This document shows positions 9,763-18,406 of a stretch of 64,000 bases of DNA, one piece after another. Position 1 is the first letter of the stretch. Each line of letters starts with the position of its first letter. The notes under the pieces are model-generated. The model worked only from the letters and a program-made list of their open reading frames with translations, was not told the origin of the DNA and searched no databases. The stretch is from contig JADJOP010000013.1 of NCBI GenBank assembly GCA_016713735.1, forward strand, positions 124,001-188,000, given 5' to 3'. The translations under genes and the position numbers were made by a program. This DNA comes from Bryobacterales bacterium. Its GTDB lineage: Bacteria; Acidobacteriota; Terriglobia; Bryobacterales; Bryobacteraceae.

Positions 9763-10339
9763 ATGGGGACGCGATTTGCCTCACTGCTCGTCGTGCATCT
9801 CGTGTTCGGTGCTCTGTCCACGGCCGCGCACATGGAGGGTATTCTGCACTCCATCCAGCAGGGAGAAGGTCGGAATCCGGCCGGCACGATCCAGCTTGCC
9901 TCGGCTGGACGAGTCTACTCATTTGAAATCGCGCCCCGCCAACTGAATCTGACGCGCGCATGCTATGAGATTGGGTCAATCTGGAGCATCGAATATGGGC
10001 GGCTCGGATGACTTTGCCTACGTGAAGCGAGCGCGCTGCGGCGAACGGCGGGATGCAACCGTGCATGGAGCGTGGCTCGCGGCGCGCGATCGACTGTTCC
10101 GATCCACGACCACCTACCAGCAGAGATTCATGCGGGGCGGGGGTTGCTTGCAAGTGGTTCGAGTGAACGGCTCCAACGTGGTGTTCGACGCTCGTATGTG
10201 TCTGGCCGGAAAGCCGCTGCGGATGGAGACAGCGAGGGATCCCACAACCGGCAAACACAGGGTGAAGCGCGAATGGGTGGCTTCGCGCGAAGAGGCGGAG
10301 AGCTTCTGGAAGCAGATGCCGGGACCTCCGCCCAAGTAA
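9763..10339 (+). pseudogene. Secreted small protein, frame broken near 10000
   Basis: Two overlapping frames together make one plausible protein of about 190 residues. Frame one (from 9763) has a signal peptide ending STAAHM and runs to a stop at 10011. Frame two resumes at YVKRARCGE and ends at 10339. Removing one G from the GGG near 9997 would join them as EYGGSDDFAY. The four Cys residues spread over both frames suggest disulfides in an exported protein. No family is recognised. It could be a real frameshift or a sequencing error. Confidence 0.55.
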
Positions 10340-10343
10340 CCGT

Positions 10344-10949
10344 CTACTTGCGGAATTCCAGGAAATACTGGTGCGGCAGGAAGGTGTGCTTCGCTGATTG
10401 CTGGAAGCCGGCGGCGGCGAACTCTTTGCGCACCTCGTCTTCGGAGAGCTTCATCGAGACGGGCGGGCCGACGGGGAGGTCGCGTTTGTGGAAGTCGATG
10501 TTCACAATGCGGCCGCCCGGCTTGAGCGCCGCGGCGAGTTTCTTGTAATAGGCGTCGCGGTTGTCGATGTGGTGCAGCACGTCGCAAATGAAGATGGTGT
10601 CGACGGATGCGGCGGGCAGCTTCGGATCGTCGGTGGTGGCGAGCACGGGTTCAATCTTCTCGCCCTTGGTCTTGGAGAGCAGGCCTTCGCTGATGTCCAC
10701 GGCATAGACCTTCGCGACATGATGCGCGAAGCGGCGCGTGAAGTAGCCGGAACCGGAGCCGATGTCGGCAACCACCTCGGTGGGCTTCAGCTTCAGCGCC
10801 ATGATCACTTCATGCGGCTTCTGCCAGGCGTCGCGCGACGGGTCCTCGAGCACCTTGGCGTATTCGTCAGCCGAGCGCGGCGGGTGGTGCTGGTGCTTCA
10901 CCTGCGCGAAGGCGCACGTGGCGGCCAACAGGAGAAAGAGAGTCCTCAT
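10344..10949 (-). CDS. SAM-dependent methyltransferase with signal peptide
   Basis: 201 residues. The ATG at 10949 gives a signal peptide (MRTLFLLLAATCAFA). The class I methyltransferase core follows: motif I VADIGSGSGYFTRR near residue 61, an acidic residue after strand 2 (YAVDIS) and ICDVLHH near 118. An exported SAM enzyme is unusual because SAM is cytoplasmic, though such annotated proteins recur in Acidobacteria. The start overlaps the stop of the permease gene by four bases, so the pair is coupled. The substrate is unknown. Confidence 0.8.
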   Translation of the reverse strand: MRTLFLLLAATCAFAQVKHQHHPPRSADEYAKVLEDPSRDAWQKPHEVIMALKLKPTEVVADIGSGSGYFTRRFAHHVAKVYAVDISEGLLSKTKGEKIEPVLATTDDPKLPAASVDTIFICDVLHHIDNRDAYYKKLAAALKPGGRIVNIDFHKRDLPVGPPVSMKLSEDEVRKEFAAAGFQQSAKHTFLPHQYFLEFRK

Positions 10950-12436
10950 ACTGACATTGTCCTCTTTTTCCCATAGACGAAGTAGATCGCCAGGCCGATG
11001 CCTAGCCAGACGAGGAAGCGCAGCCACGTCTCCAGCGGCAGGCTCAGCATGAGCAGCAGGCACATGGCGATGGAGATGAGCGGCAGCAGCGGGACAAGCG
11101 GTACGCGGAAGGAGCGCGGGCGGTCAGGCTGGGCGCGACGCAACACGATGACGCCGGCGCTGACAACGATGAACGCGAACAGCGTGCCGATGTTGGTGAG
11201 GTCGGCGAGCGTGCCGATGTCGAGAATGCCCGCCGGGATGCCGACCAGCAGGCCGGCGATGATCGTGCTGATGTAGGGCGTCTTGAGCTTGGGGTGGACG
11301 CGAGAGAAGGCGTCCGGCAGCAGGCGGTCGCGCGACATGGCAAACCACACTCGCGCCTGGCCGAACTGAAAGACGAGCAGCACGCTCACCATGCCGGCCA
11401 CGGCGCCGACGGAGATGATGCGGCGCAGGCCTTCGAGGCCGACGTCCTTCAACGCCTGGGCCACAGGCGCGGCGTTGCCGAGCGTGGTGTAGTTGGCGAT
11501 GCCGGTGAGCACGAGCGCCACGGCCACGTAGAGGATTGTGCACACGAAGAGCGAGGCGATGATGCCGATGGGCAGGTCGCGCTGCGGGTTCTTGCATTCC
11601 TCGGCGGCGGTGGAGACCGAATCGAAGCCGATGTAGCTGAAGAAGACGATGGCCGCGCCGGTCATGACGCCGGAAAAGCCGTGGGGCAGGAAGGGGTGGT
11701 AGTTGTCGAAGTTGATGGCGCTTGAGGCGCCGAAGACAAAGATGAGAATGGCCACCACCTTCACGGCGACCATGAAGTTGTTCGCACCGGCCGACTCGCT
11801 CACGCCTCGCACCAGCAGCACCGTGAGCGCCATGATGATGAGGAACGCGGGCAGATTGAACCACGCGCCCGTGGCCTGCCCGCCGACGAACATGGGTTCC
11901 GAGAGCTCGCGCGGCAATTGCACGCCAAAAATCGATTCGAGTATTTGGTTGAAGTAAGCCGAGAAGCCGACGGCCACGGCCATGTTGCCGACGGCGTATT
12001 CGAGGATGAGGTCCCAGCCGATGATCCAGGCGAACAGTTCGCCGAGCGTGGCGTAGGCGTAGGTGTAGGCCGAGCCGGCGATGGGAATCATCGAGGCCAG
12101 TTCGGCGTAACACAGCGCGGCAAAGCTGCAGGCGAGGGCGACCAGGAGGAACGACAGCGCGATGCCCGGCCCTGCGCCCGGACGGCCGATGGTGGAGGCC
12201 GCGTCGAGGCCGTGGCGCAGCAGATCGAGCACTGGGGCGTGGAGGATGGAGTGATAGGTGAGCGTCTCGCCGGCGGCCGCTGTGCCGGTGAGGATGAAGA
12301 TGCCCGAGCCGATGACGGCACCCACGCCGAGCGCGGTGAGGCTCCACGGGCCGAGCGTCTTGTTGAGCCTGCGTTCCGGCCGCTCGCTGTCGGCGATTAA
12401 CTGGTCGATGTTCTTGGTCCGGAAGAGTTGGCCCAT
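10946..12436 (-). CDS. APC family amino acid permease
   Basis: 496 residues with about 12-14 membrane helices. The conserved first-helix motif VGAVIGSGIFILTG lies near residue 40, and FFSYIGFDSVST near 250 is the consensus of cationic amino acid transporters. The start at 12436 (MGQLFRTKN) matches the usual N-terminus of this group and avoids a 12-residue extension. It imports amino acids across the inner membrane. Confidence 0.88.
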   Translation of the reverse strand: MGQLFRTKNIDQLIADSERPERRLNKTLGPWSLTALGVGAVIGSGIFILTGTAAAGETLTYHSILHAPVLDLLRHGLDAASTIGRPGAGPGIALSFLLVALACSFAALCYAELASMIPIAGSAYTYAYATLGELFAWIIGWDLILEYAVGNMAVAVGFSAYFNQILESIFGVQLPRELSEPMFVGGQATGAWFNLPAFLIIMALTVLLVRGVSESAGANNFMVAVKVVAILIFVFGASSAINFDNYHPFLPHGFSGVMTGAAIVFFSYIGFDSVSTAAEECKNPQRDLPIGIIASLFVCTILYVAVALVLTGIANYTTLGNAAPVAQALKDVGLEGLRRIISVGAVAGMVSVLLVFQFGQARVWFAMSRDRLLPDAFSRVHPKLKTPYISTIIAGLLVGIPAGILDIGTLADLTNIGTLFAFIVVSAGVIVLRRAQPDRPRSFRVPLVPLLPLISIAMCLLLMLSLPLETWLRFLVWLGIGLAIYFVYGKKRTMSV

Positions 12437-12464
12437 CGCATGAGGATACACGGTGCGAAGGCGC

Positions 12465-12560
12465 TCAGGCACGCAGGAGTTGGGGAATGTGGCGGAAATG
12501 GCGGTCGCGGGTGATGAGCGTGGGGTTTCTGAAACAGAGGTGTTCCAGCGCGACCCTCAC
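12465..12560 (-). pseudogene. VapC-like PIN toxin remnant
   Basis: A frame beginning with GTG at 12560, overlapping the antitoxin stop codon, encodes about 31 residues ending TLITRDRHFRHIP and then LLRA. The segment TxITRDxHFxxI is the C-terminal end of PIN-domain toxins. The N-terminal three quarters, with the first catalytic acidic residues, is missing, so the toxin is dead. The overlap with the antitoxin stop is the normal VapBC arrangement, so an internal deletion is likely. Confidence 0.6.
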
Positions 12561-12811
12561 CGCCACTTCTTCCTGTCGATCTTGCGTTGCGAGGCGATCA
12601 CGTCGTCGAAGCCGGGGTCAGCGGTCCACTTCCCGACGAGATCGGTGAAGTCGGCGTGCACCACGTCCGCGCCGGTGGCCAGCGCCAACTCCTCGACGAT
12701 GAGCTGGTTCAGACTCAACTTGCGTCCCTCGGCCTTGCGCCGCAGGGCACGGTCCACCGCCGGAGGCACGCCCCGGATGGTGTATTGGATTGCGTCTGCC
12801 TGCTTCCTCAT
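12557..12811 (-). CDS. Ribbon-helix-helix antitoxin (VapB/FitA-like)
   Basis: 84 residues from the ATG at 12811. The N-terminal half (QYTIRGVPPAVDRALRRKA then LSLNQLIVEEL) is a ribbon-helix-helix DNA-binding domain. The C-terminal tail, rich in Trp, Asp and Lys, would have bound the toxin. Its toxin partner immediately downstream is only a stub (12465-12560). It may persist as an autoregulator or as an antidote to a related toxin elsewhere. Confidence 0.72.
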   Translation of the reverse strand: MRKQADAIQYTIRGVPPAVDRALRRKAEGRKLSLNQLIVEELALATGADVVHADFTDLVGKWTADPGFDDVIASQRKIDRKKWR

Positions 12812-12846
12812 GCCTGCAGGATAGCAGAGCGTGCAGGCACCCGGCT

Positions 12847-13734
12847 TCACTCCAATTCCCTGCCCCGCCGCGAGCGCATCCATTCCACGCCGCCGCGCCA
12901 CCAGTCGCCGAGGGCTTCGTTCAGAGGCCGTTCCAGCCGCCCAGGCTTCACGGTGAGCGTTTCGATCAGCACATCCTCGCCAAAGATCGACGCCTCCTGG
13001 CGCACGTTGCCATCGGGAGCGACGATGCGCGACTGGCCGTGCGAGCCGCCGCCGGGGCGGTTGGCCGGAGCATTGGCGGCCACGATGTGCACGCCGTTCT
13101 CCACGGCCCGCGCCATCAACTGCGCACGATAGGGCGCGAGCTTCGACTCCTGCTCCACGCCCGACTCATGGCTGATGTAGTAGGCCACGCGCGCCCCTTC
13201 GATCGCCGGCAGGCGGATCAACTCCGGATAGCGCTCATCGTGGCAGATGATGACGGTTGAGGTCACGCCTTCCAGTTCAAAGTACGCGATGTGATTGCCC
13301 GGCGTGAACCACTTCTCGCCAGCCAGGTAGACCTTGGCGTAGCGCTCCACCAGTTCGCCCTGGGCGTTGATGACCAGGGCCACGTTGTAGAGATGCGAGG
13401 CGGTCCTGTGGGCGCTGCCGACGATGGCGGCGATCTGATGCCGGCGGCAGGCGGCGCGCACCTGTACCTCGGCCGCCGCCAGTTGCGCGGCCGTCACGGC
13501 AAGCACGGCGTCGCGATCGTAGCCGGTCAGTGCGCATTCGGGAAACACGGCCACGCGCACGCCCTGCGCGGCCAGTTCGCGCAGGTGGGACATGACGCGC
13601 GGCGTGTTCTCCTCGATGTTGTGCGTGGAGCGGAACTGCACCGCCGCGACCTTGAGCGACACGGCTGCCGGAGACACGGGTGGCGTCTGCGCGAAGAGGG
13701 TAAGTGGGGAGAGAAGAAACCAGCGGCGGCGCAT
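12847..13734 (-). CDS. Exported carbon-nitrogen hydrolase (nitrilase superfamily)
   Basis: 295 residues with a signal peptide (about 1-18). The catalytic triad of the superfamily is visible: Glu in VFPECALTGYD near 65, Lys in RYAKVYL near 133 and the nucleophile Cys in IICHDERYPE near 164. These enzymes cleave C-N bonds in amides or nitriles. An exported member probably acts on periplasmic amides. It is a single gene with no obvious operon partner. Confidence 0.85.
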   Translation of the reverse strand: MRRRWFLLSPLTLFAQTPPVSPAAVSLKVAAVQFRSTHNIEENTPRVMSHLRELAAQGVRVAVFPECALTGYDRDAVLAVTAAQLAAAEVQVRAACRRHQIAAIVGSAHRTASHLYNVALVINAQGELVERYAKVYLAGEKWFTPGNHIAYFELEGVTSTVIICHDERYPELIRLPAIEGARVAYYISHESGVEQESKLAPYRAQLMARAVENGVHIVAANAPANRPGGGSHGQSRIVAPDGNVRQEASIFGEDVLIETLTVKPGRLERPLNEALGDWWRGGVEWMRSRRGRELE

Positions 13735-13794
13735 AGCAGCCAGTATAGGCGCCGGTGCGCCGCCGCGCGGGCAATGAAAAACGAGGGGAGAGGC

Positions 13795-13953
13795 TTAGCG
13801 CTTGCGCTGACCCTTGGCGATCTGCTTGGTCTTCTTCTTGTTGGAGCCGCGGGCGACGCTGTCGGGGCGCTTGCCTTTGGGGGCGGCCTTCTTGCGCGCG
13901 GCGCGCTTCTTCTCTTTACGTTCTGTTCTGTCGGTGATGTTCTTCGTGTTCAT
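13795..13953 (-). CDS. 52-residue lysine/arginine-rich protein coupled to pcrA
   Basis: A 52-residue protein in which about half the residues are Lys, Arg or other polar residues (KEKKRAARKKAAPKGKR and KKKTKQIAKGQRKR). Its ATG at 13953 overlaps the pcrA stop at 13950-13952 in the ATGA pattern, so translation is coupled. It resembles small nucleic-acid-binding or ribosome-associated basic proteins. The coupling suggests it could assist the helicase on DNA, but no function is known to me. Confidence 0.6.
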   Translation of the reverse strand: MNTKNITDRTERKEKKRAARKKAAPKGKRPDSVARGSNKKKTKQIAKGQRKR

Positions 13954-16295
13954 TCTTCGATTTTCAATCCTGCGAATTTTTCAACAATCTTCTTCATGCC
14001 GTAGCCGGGAAACAGAATGGTGAGCTTGGCGTCGTCGCCATCGCCTTCCCGGCGGAGCACCTTGCCGCGGCCGTACTTCGGATGTTCCACCTCCGAGCCC
14101 GCGCCGAACTTTCGCTTGGGGCGCACGGGCCTGGAGGCGATTGCGGGCTGAGGCGGAGCCGCCGCCGGAACCGGGGCCGGAGCCGGGGCAGCGGCCGGAG
14201 GGCGCATGCCACGCGACTGAAAGAACTCCGAAATGTTCTCTAGAGAATTATAAGTCTTTCCGGTGTAGAGGTTGCGGCGGGCCGATTCGCGCACCTCATG
14301 GCGCTCCAGGCCGAGGTTCACTTCGCCGGCGGCGGCGGAGAAATCCAAACGGTCAGCGGCGCCCTTCTTGTCCACCACTTCGGGCGGCAACTCGGAGAGG
14401 AAGCGCGACTTGATGGCCGGCTCCAGAGGCCCGCCACCGAACTTGCGCCGCGCGCGGGCCCAGGAAAGCGTCAGCTTCCGCTGCGCACGCGTCATGCCGA
14501 CGTAACAGAGGCGGCGCTCCTCCTCCATTGCCGTTTCGCTTTCGCGCGAACGGGAATGCGGGAACAGCCCTTCTTCCAAACCCGCCAGAAACACCACCGG
14601 CCATTCGAGCCCCTTGGCGTTGTGCACGGTGAGCAGCGAGACGCGCGCACTTTCGTCCAACTGGTCTGAATCGGCCACCAGCGCCGCGTGGTCAAGAAAG
14701 TCGGCCACCGTTTCGCCGCGCTCTGCGGCTTCGGCGGAGGCGTTGAGCAACTCGTTCAGGTTCTCCAGCCGCGACTCGTTCTCGACCGCCTTGTCCTGTT
14801 CGAGCATGCGCCGATAACCGGTGCGCTCGAGGATGGCTTCCATCAGCGCGCTCACGGGCTCAGTGGCGGCCATCGCCTGCAGCTCCTGCATGAGGCGGCG
14901 GAAAGCGGCCAGCGCGGCGTCGGCGCGCGAAGGCAGGGTCTTCTTTTCGAGCAGGTCGCCGATGGCCTCCCACACGCTCATGCGGTTGTGCCCGGCGTGC
15001 TGCTCCACCTGCTCCATGGTCGTCTTGCCGATGCCGCGCGCCGGGGTGTTGACGATGCGCATCAGGCTCACCGAATCCCGCGGCAGCAGGCTCAGCTTGA
15101 CGTAGGCCATCACGTCCTTGATCTCGGCGCGCTGGTAAAAGCTGGTGCCGCCGACGACGACATAGGGAATGCTGGTGCGCCGCAGCGCCTCTTCCATCTG
15201 GCGCGACTGGGCGTTGGTGCGATAGAGAATGGCGATGCGGTCAGAGGGCTGGTGGGCGAGCGATTTGCGGATTTCGTCGGCAATGTAGAGGGCTTCGTTT
15301 TCGGCGTCGTAGGACTGGTAGACGGTGATCTTGTCGCCGGCGGCGCCGTCGGTCCACAGCGTCTTGCCTTTGCGCTGCGTGTTGTTGGCGATGACGGTGG
15401 AGGCGGCGTCGAGGATGCGCTTGGTGGAGCGGTAGTTCTGCTCCAGGCGGATGGTGACGGCGTTGGGGTAATCCTTCTCGAAGTCGAGAATGTTGCGGAT
15501 GTCGGCCCCGCGCCAGCTATAGATGGACTGGTCCTCGTCGCCCACGACGCAGACGTTGGAATGGTGGACGGTGAGCAGCCGCATCAGCTCATACTGGCTG
15601 CGGTTGGTGTCCTGATACTCGTCGATCATGAGGAACTCGAAGCGCGCGTTGTAGGCGTCGCGGGTCGCCTCGTCGTGGCGCAGGAGGCGCACGGTTTCGA
15701 GCAGCAGGTCGTCGAAATCGAGCGCGTTGGCCTGGCGCAGCCTGTCCTCGTAAAGCTCGTAGATGGCGGCCAGCTTCTTGCCGTTGGGGTCGCGCGCCTG
15801 GCGCAGCAGCTCTTCCGGACCGTCCTGCTTGTTCTTGGCGCTTGAGATGCGGCTCAAGGCTTGCCTTGGCGGGAGGGCCTTGTCGTCGGCCCCCACCTGG
15901 CGGTAGATCTGCTTGATCAGCGACAACTGGTCGTCGTCGTCATAAATGACGAATTGGGGGGTGAAGCCCGGGCGGATCTGCTCCAGCGGCGCTCCATCGC
16001 GGCGCAGCGTGCGGACGCAGAAGCTGTGGAAGGTGGAAACCTGGGGGGTGCGGAAGTGTCCGGCCTGGGCCAGCAGGCTGTGCACGCGCTCACGCATCTC
16101 GCCGGAGGCTTTGTTGGTGAAGGTGACGGCGAGAATCGACTCCGGGCGTACGGAGTGGTTTTCAATCAGGTGGCAGATGCGGTGGGTGACCACGCGCGTC
16201 TTGCCGCTGCCCGCTCCGGCCAGAATCAGCAGCGGACCGCCGGAATGGCACACCGCCTGTTGCTGCTGCGGATTGAGTCCGGCGAGAAAATCCAT
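13950..16295 (-). CDS. pcrA: SF1A DNA helicase PcrA/UvrD
   Basis: 781 residues, full length for PcrA. The Q motif (LNPQQQQAV), Walker A (AGAGSGKTRVVTHRI near 26), DEYQDTN near 227, GDEDQSIYSWRGAD near 253, VHNAKGLEWPVVF near 560 and the motif VI segment YVGMTRAQRKLTLSWA are all present in order. The C-terminal domain (HPKYGRGKVL) is the RNA-polymerase-binding Tudor-like fold of PcrA. It unwinds DNA 3' to 5' in nucleotide-excision and replication-fork repair. The reading frame is intact. Confidence 0.96.
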   Translation of the reverse strand: MDFLAGLNPQQQQAVCHSGGPLLILAGAGSGKTRVVTHRICHLIENHSVRPESILAVTFTNKASGEMRERVHSLLAQAGHFRTPQVSTFHSFCVRTLRRDGAPLEQIRPGFTPQFVIYDDDDQLSLIKQIYRQVGADDKALPPRQALSRISSAKNKQDGPEELLRQARDPNGKKLAAIYELYEDRLRQANALDFDDLLLETVRLLRHDEATRDAYNARFEFLMIDEYQDTNRSQYELMRLLTVHHSNVCVVGDEDQSIYSWRGADIRNILDFEKDYPNAVTIRLEQNYRSTKRILDAASTVIANNTQRKGKTLWTDGAAGDKITVYQSYDAENEALYIADEIRKSLAHQPSDRIAILYRTNAQSRQMEEALRRTSIPYVVVGGTSFYQRAEIKDVMAYVKLSLLPRDSVSLMRIVNTPARGIGKTTMEQVEQHAGHNRMSVWEAIGDLLEKKTLPSRADAALAAFRRLMQELQAMAATEPVSALMEAILERTGYRRMLEQDKAVENESRLENLNELLNASAEAAERGETVADFLDHAALVADSDQLDESARVSLLTVHNAKGLEWPVVFLAGLEEGLFPHSRSRESETAMEEERRLCYVGMTRAQRKLTLSWARARRKFGGGPLEPAIKSRFLSELPPEVVDKKGAADRLDFSAAAGEVNLGLERHEVRESARRNLYTGKTYNSLENISEFFQSRGMRPPAAAPAPAPVPAAAPPQPAIASRPVRPKRKFGAGSEVEHPKYGRGKVLRREGDGDDAKLTILFPGYGMKKIVEKFAGLKIEE

Positions 16296-16352
16296 AGGAT
16301 TGAGAAGGGCCGCCCGGGGGAGGAAACTCTTAGTTTACCATGCCCCCCGGGG

Positions 16353-16436
16353 TGCCGACGGCGGGGTGCCGGCGGCGGGGTGCCGACGGCTGGGTGCCGA
16401 CGGCTGGGTGCCGACGGCGGGGTGCCGACGGCGGGG
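16353..16436. repeat. Six tandem copies of a 14-bp GC-rich unit
   Basis: Six head-to-tail copies of TGCCGACGGCGGGG, starting at 16353, 16367, 16381, 16395, 16409 and 16423. Copy 2 has one A-to-G change, and copies 3 and 4 share a G-to-T change. A partial copy follows. The array lies about 60 bases upstream of the pcrA start, outside any gene. A 14-bp period is not codon-like, which argues against a coding repeat. Confidence 0.9.
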
Positions 16437-16511
16437 TGGGGGGCTGGGGGGGGCCGGCGGACCTGGGCGGGGGAGGCCGAAACGAGTTGAAAATCCCCAC
16501 AAAAGCGGGTG

Positions 16512-16540
16512 TGGTATGATTGTAAAGTACTAGAAGTACT
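16512..16540 (+). promoter_or_regulatory. Extended -10 promoter followed by an AGTACT double palindrome
   Basis: TGGTATGAT at 16512-16520 fits an extended -10 element. No -35 box lies at normal distance; TTGAAA at 16487 is too far upstream. Six bases downstream are two copies of the palindrome AGTACT (16526-16531 and 16535-16540) separated by AGA, which would overlap the transcription start and looks like an operator. It would drive the small frame at 16559 and the sigma factor gene at 16869. Confidence 0.45.
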
Positions 16541-16558
16541 GTTATCCTCTCTACAGTT

Positions 16559-16753
16559 ATGGAAAAGCTACCGCCTCCCCCACGGTTGGCTGATCGATCG
16601 GAGATCGACGCCGTCCTCCGCAGTTTGTACCGGCGCCGCATGGTTGTCAGGCGCCTGATTCGTTCGCTGGAGTGTTATGCCCAGGCGAACCGGGCGTCGC
16701 ATGCGGCTGGATTCCTCCAGGACACTCCGCCGGTGAGCCGCCAAATCCACTGA
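16559..16753 (+). CDS. Possible 64-residue basic protein
   Basis: A small frame starting 18 bases after the AGTACT palindrome and ending 115 bases before the sigma factor gene. It is rich in Arg and has no recognised domain. A ribosome site is not evident. It is listed because it lies directly behind the best promoter-like sequence of the region; it may equally be a leader without function. The rest of the 16296-16868 interval holds only the tandem repeat and this promoter. Confidence 0.3.
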   Translation: MEKLPPPPRLADRSEIDAVLRSLYRRRMVVRRLIRSLECYAQANRASHAAGFLQDTPPVSRQIH

Positions 16754-16868
16754 CCTGAGCCACGGCTTTACGTGCACGGCCGGTGCTTGTAACCTAGACA
16801 GTTGCCGGTGCGCCTATTCGAGTGGCCGCTATTAGAAGCAGTCCGCCGTAGGGCGCATCCAACAAGCG

Positions 16869-17504
16869 ATGCTGATCGAATTCGGACTGATCGAGCGGGC
16901 CAGTCAGGGAGACGATGCGGCGTTCAACCAGATTGTGCTGGCATACCGGAAACGGATTATGGGCACAATTTCCCGCCTCATTGGCCGGCCGGAAGACGTC
17001 GAGGACGTGGCCCAGGAGGTCTTCATGAGGTTGTACTACTCATTGGACCAGCTCCGCTCGCACAACGTTTTCGAACCCTGGCTCTACCGGTTGACGGTCA
17101 ACACCTGCTACGACTATCTGCGCAAACAGCGGCGGCGGCAGGAGTCGCGCATGGCTGACCTGAGCGAACAGCAGGTGGTGATGGCCGACGCCTCGGCCGC
17201 CGGCGAGCAGAGCACGGAAGATGCGCGCCGGGCAGGCATTCGCGAGTTTGTCCAGGGCCTGCTGAGCGAGGTGAGCGAAGAGGACCGGCTGCTGCTGACC
17301 CTAAAAGAGGTGGAAGGGCTGTCGCTCAAAGAGCTGGAGCAGATCTACGGGGTGAATGAAAACGCGTTAAAGGTGAGGCTCTACCGGGCCCGCCAGCGCG
17401 TGTTGCGTGCGTATGAAAAGTCAGGCGGAGACCCTCGCGCCCGCGCTGCCTCGGCAGGCAGCGGCGGCGAGCAACCTGACACGCCCCGAGAGGATATGAT
17501 ATGA
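16869..17504 (+). CDS. ECF-type RNA polymerase sigma factor
   Basis: 211 residues. The sigma-70 region 2 is clear (PEDVEDVAQEVFMRLYYSL near 39-57 and PWLYRLTVNTCYDYLRK near 68-84), followed by region 4 (SLKELEQIYGVNENALKVR near 155) with its helix-turn-helix. It directs RNA polymerase to a specific regulon. The downstream gene starts within its stop codon, and that membrane protein is the likely regulator. The tail after residue 185 is Gly/Ala-rich and disordered. Confidence 0.88.
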   Translation: MLIEFGLIERASQGDDAAFNQIVLAYRKRIMGTISRLIGRPEDVEDVAQEVFMRLYYSLDQLRSHNVFEPWLYRLTVNTCYDYLRKQRRRQESRMADLSEQQVVMADASAAGEQSTEDARRAGIREFVQGLLSEVSEEDRLLLTLKEVEGLSLKELEQIYGVNENALKVRLYRARQRVLRAYEKSGGDPRARAASAGSGGEQPDTPREDMI

Positions 17505-17851
17505 GAGGAAGAGAAATGTTCGATCCCTTTCACGGTTTGAACGATTTGTGGGGGCGCTATGACGAGGCGTGCGGCGCGCCGGAACCATCGCCGGACTTCA
17601 TGCCCGGCGTGTGGCGCAAAATCGAAGCCCGCCGCGGCTTCCTGTTCCAGTTCCGCTCCTACGCGCGGCGCATGGTGGCCACGGCGGCGGCGTTCAGCCT
17701 GTTGCTCCTCATGCTCCACTTCTCGCCCTTTGCCAGCCACCTGGACGTCTACAGCATGACGTACCTGGATACACTGGAAGCGGACTCAGCCAACGATGTG
17801 ATGGCGTTTGCTTCCAACGTGGCCGACGATGGCCCCGAGGAACTCCGGTGA
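17501..17851 (+). CDS. Putative membrane anti-sigma-like protein
   Basis: 116 residues, one membrane helix (about 59-76, MVATAAAFSLLLLMLHF). The cytoplasmic N-terminal part is about 55 residues, short for a zinc-binding anti-sigma domain, and no HxxxCxxC motif is seen. It overlaps the sigma factor stop by four bases and the next gene by a GTGA, forming a three-gene operon. The role as anti-sigma is inferred from position and topology. Confidence 0.6.
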   Translation: MRGREMFDPFHGLNDLWGRYDEACGAPEPSPDFMPGVWRKIEARRGFLFQFRSYARRMVATAAAFSLLLLMLHFSPFASHLDVYSMTYLDTLEADSANDVMAFASNVADDGPEELR

Positions 17852-18248
17852 GCCGCTCCTCCATTTCGGTTGCCTTGTACGTGGCCCTGGTGTTTGCCAG
17901 CGGAGTCACCGTGGGGGGATTCGGCCACTGGCTCTACGCCTCGCGCAGCGTGAGCGCCACCACGGGCGCCCCTCGGCGGAAGAATACCGGCGTCAGTATG
18001 TCTCGGAGTTGCAATCTCGCTTGAAGTTGAACGACGAGCAGGTGGGCCAGCTGCAGGGTATCCTCGAACAGACCGGATTGCTCTACAAGCAGGTGCATGA
18101 AAAGCACCGCCCCGAGTACAAGGCCATCCACGAGGCGCAGACGCACCAGATTCGCACCCTGCTCACCCCGTGGCAGTTGGCGGAATACGAACAGTACCGG
18201 ATCGAACGGGAAGAGCGAATGAAGGCTCGCGCCAAACGCACCTACTGA
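17848..18248 (+). pseudogene. Spy/CpxP-like periplasmic protein, frame broken near 17972
   Basis: The GTG at 17848 overlaps the previous stop. Frame one encodes a signal anchor (VALYVALVFASGVTVGGF). After the GCCCC run near 17970 the frame shifts, and the second frame gives EEYRRQYVSELQSRLKLN and a helical Spy/CpxP-like body to 18248. Restoring one C would join them into a protein of about 133 residues. Spy/CpxP proteins sense or chaperone envelope damage, which fits a sigma/anti-sigma operon. A single-base sequencing error is as likely as real loss. Confidence 0.6.
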
Positions 18249-18406
18249 GCCCGCCTGGAATCAAGCGCTTGCCGTTTGATCAGATTCCCCTTAGAACTCT
18301 CCCCTTCCCTCCTCGCTCTCGTGGTACCCTGAGCCGATAGTACCAGTGCAGCCAATCCGCTGAATCCGTACTATATACGAGTTCTCCGCGCTCCTGTAAA
18401 GTTGAT

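Noticed and set aside
14688..15845. A 385-codon plus-strand frame opposite pcrA
   Set aside because: It is a shadow of the helicase gene: Val/Gly/Leu-rich translation with no domain.
16353..16436. Tandem units as a possible CRISPR array
   Set aside because: The 14-bp units follow each other without spacers, and no cas gene is present in the window.
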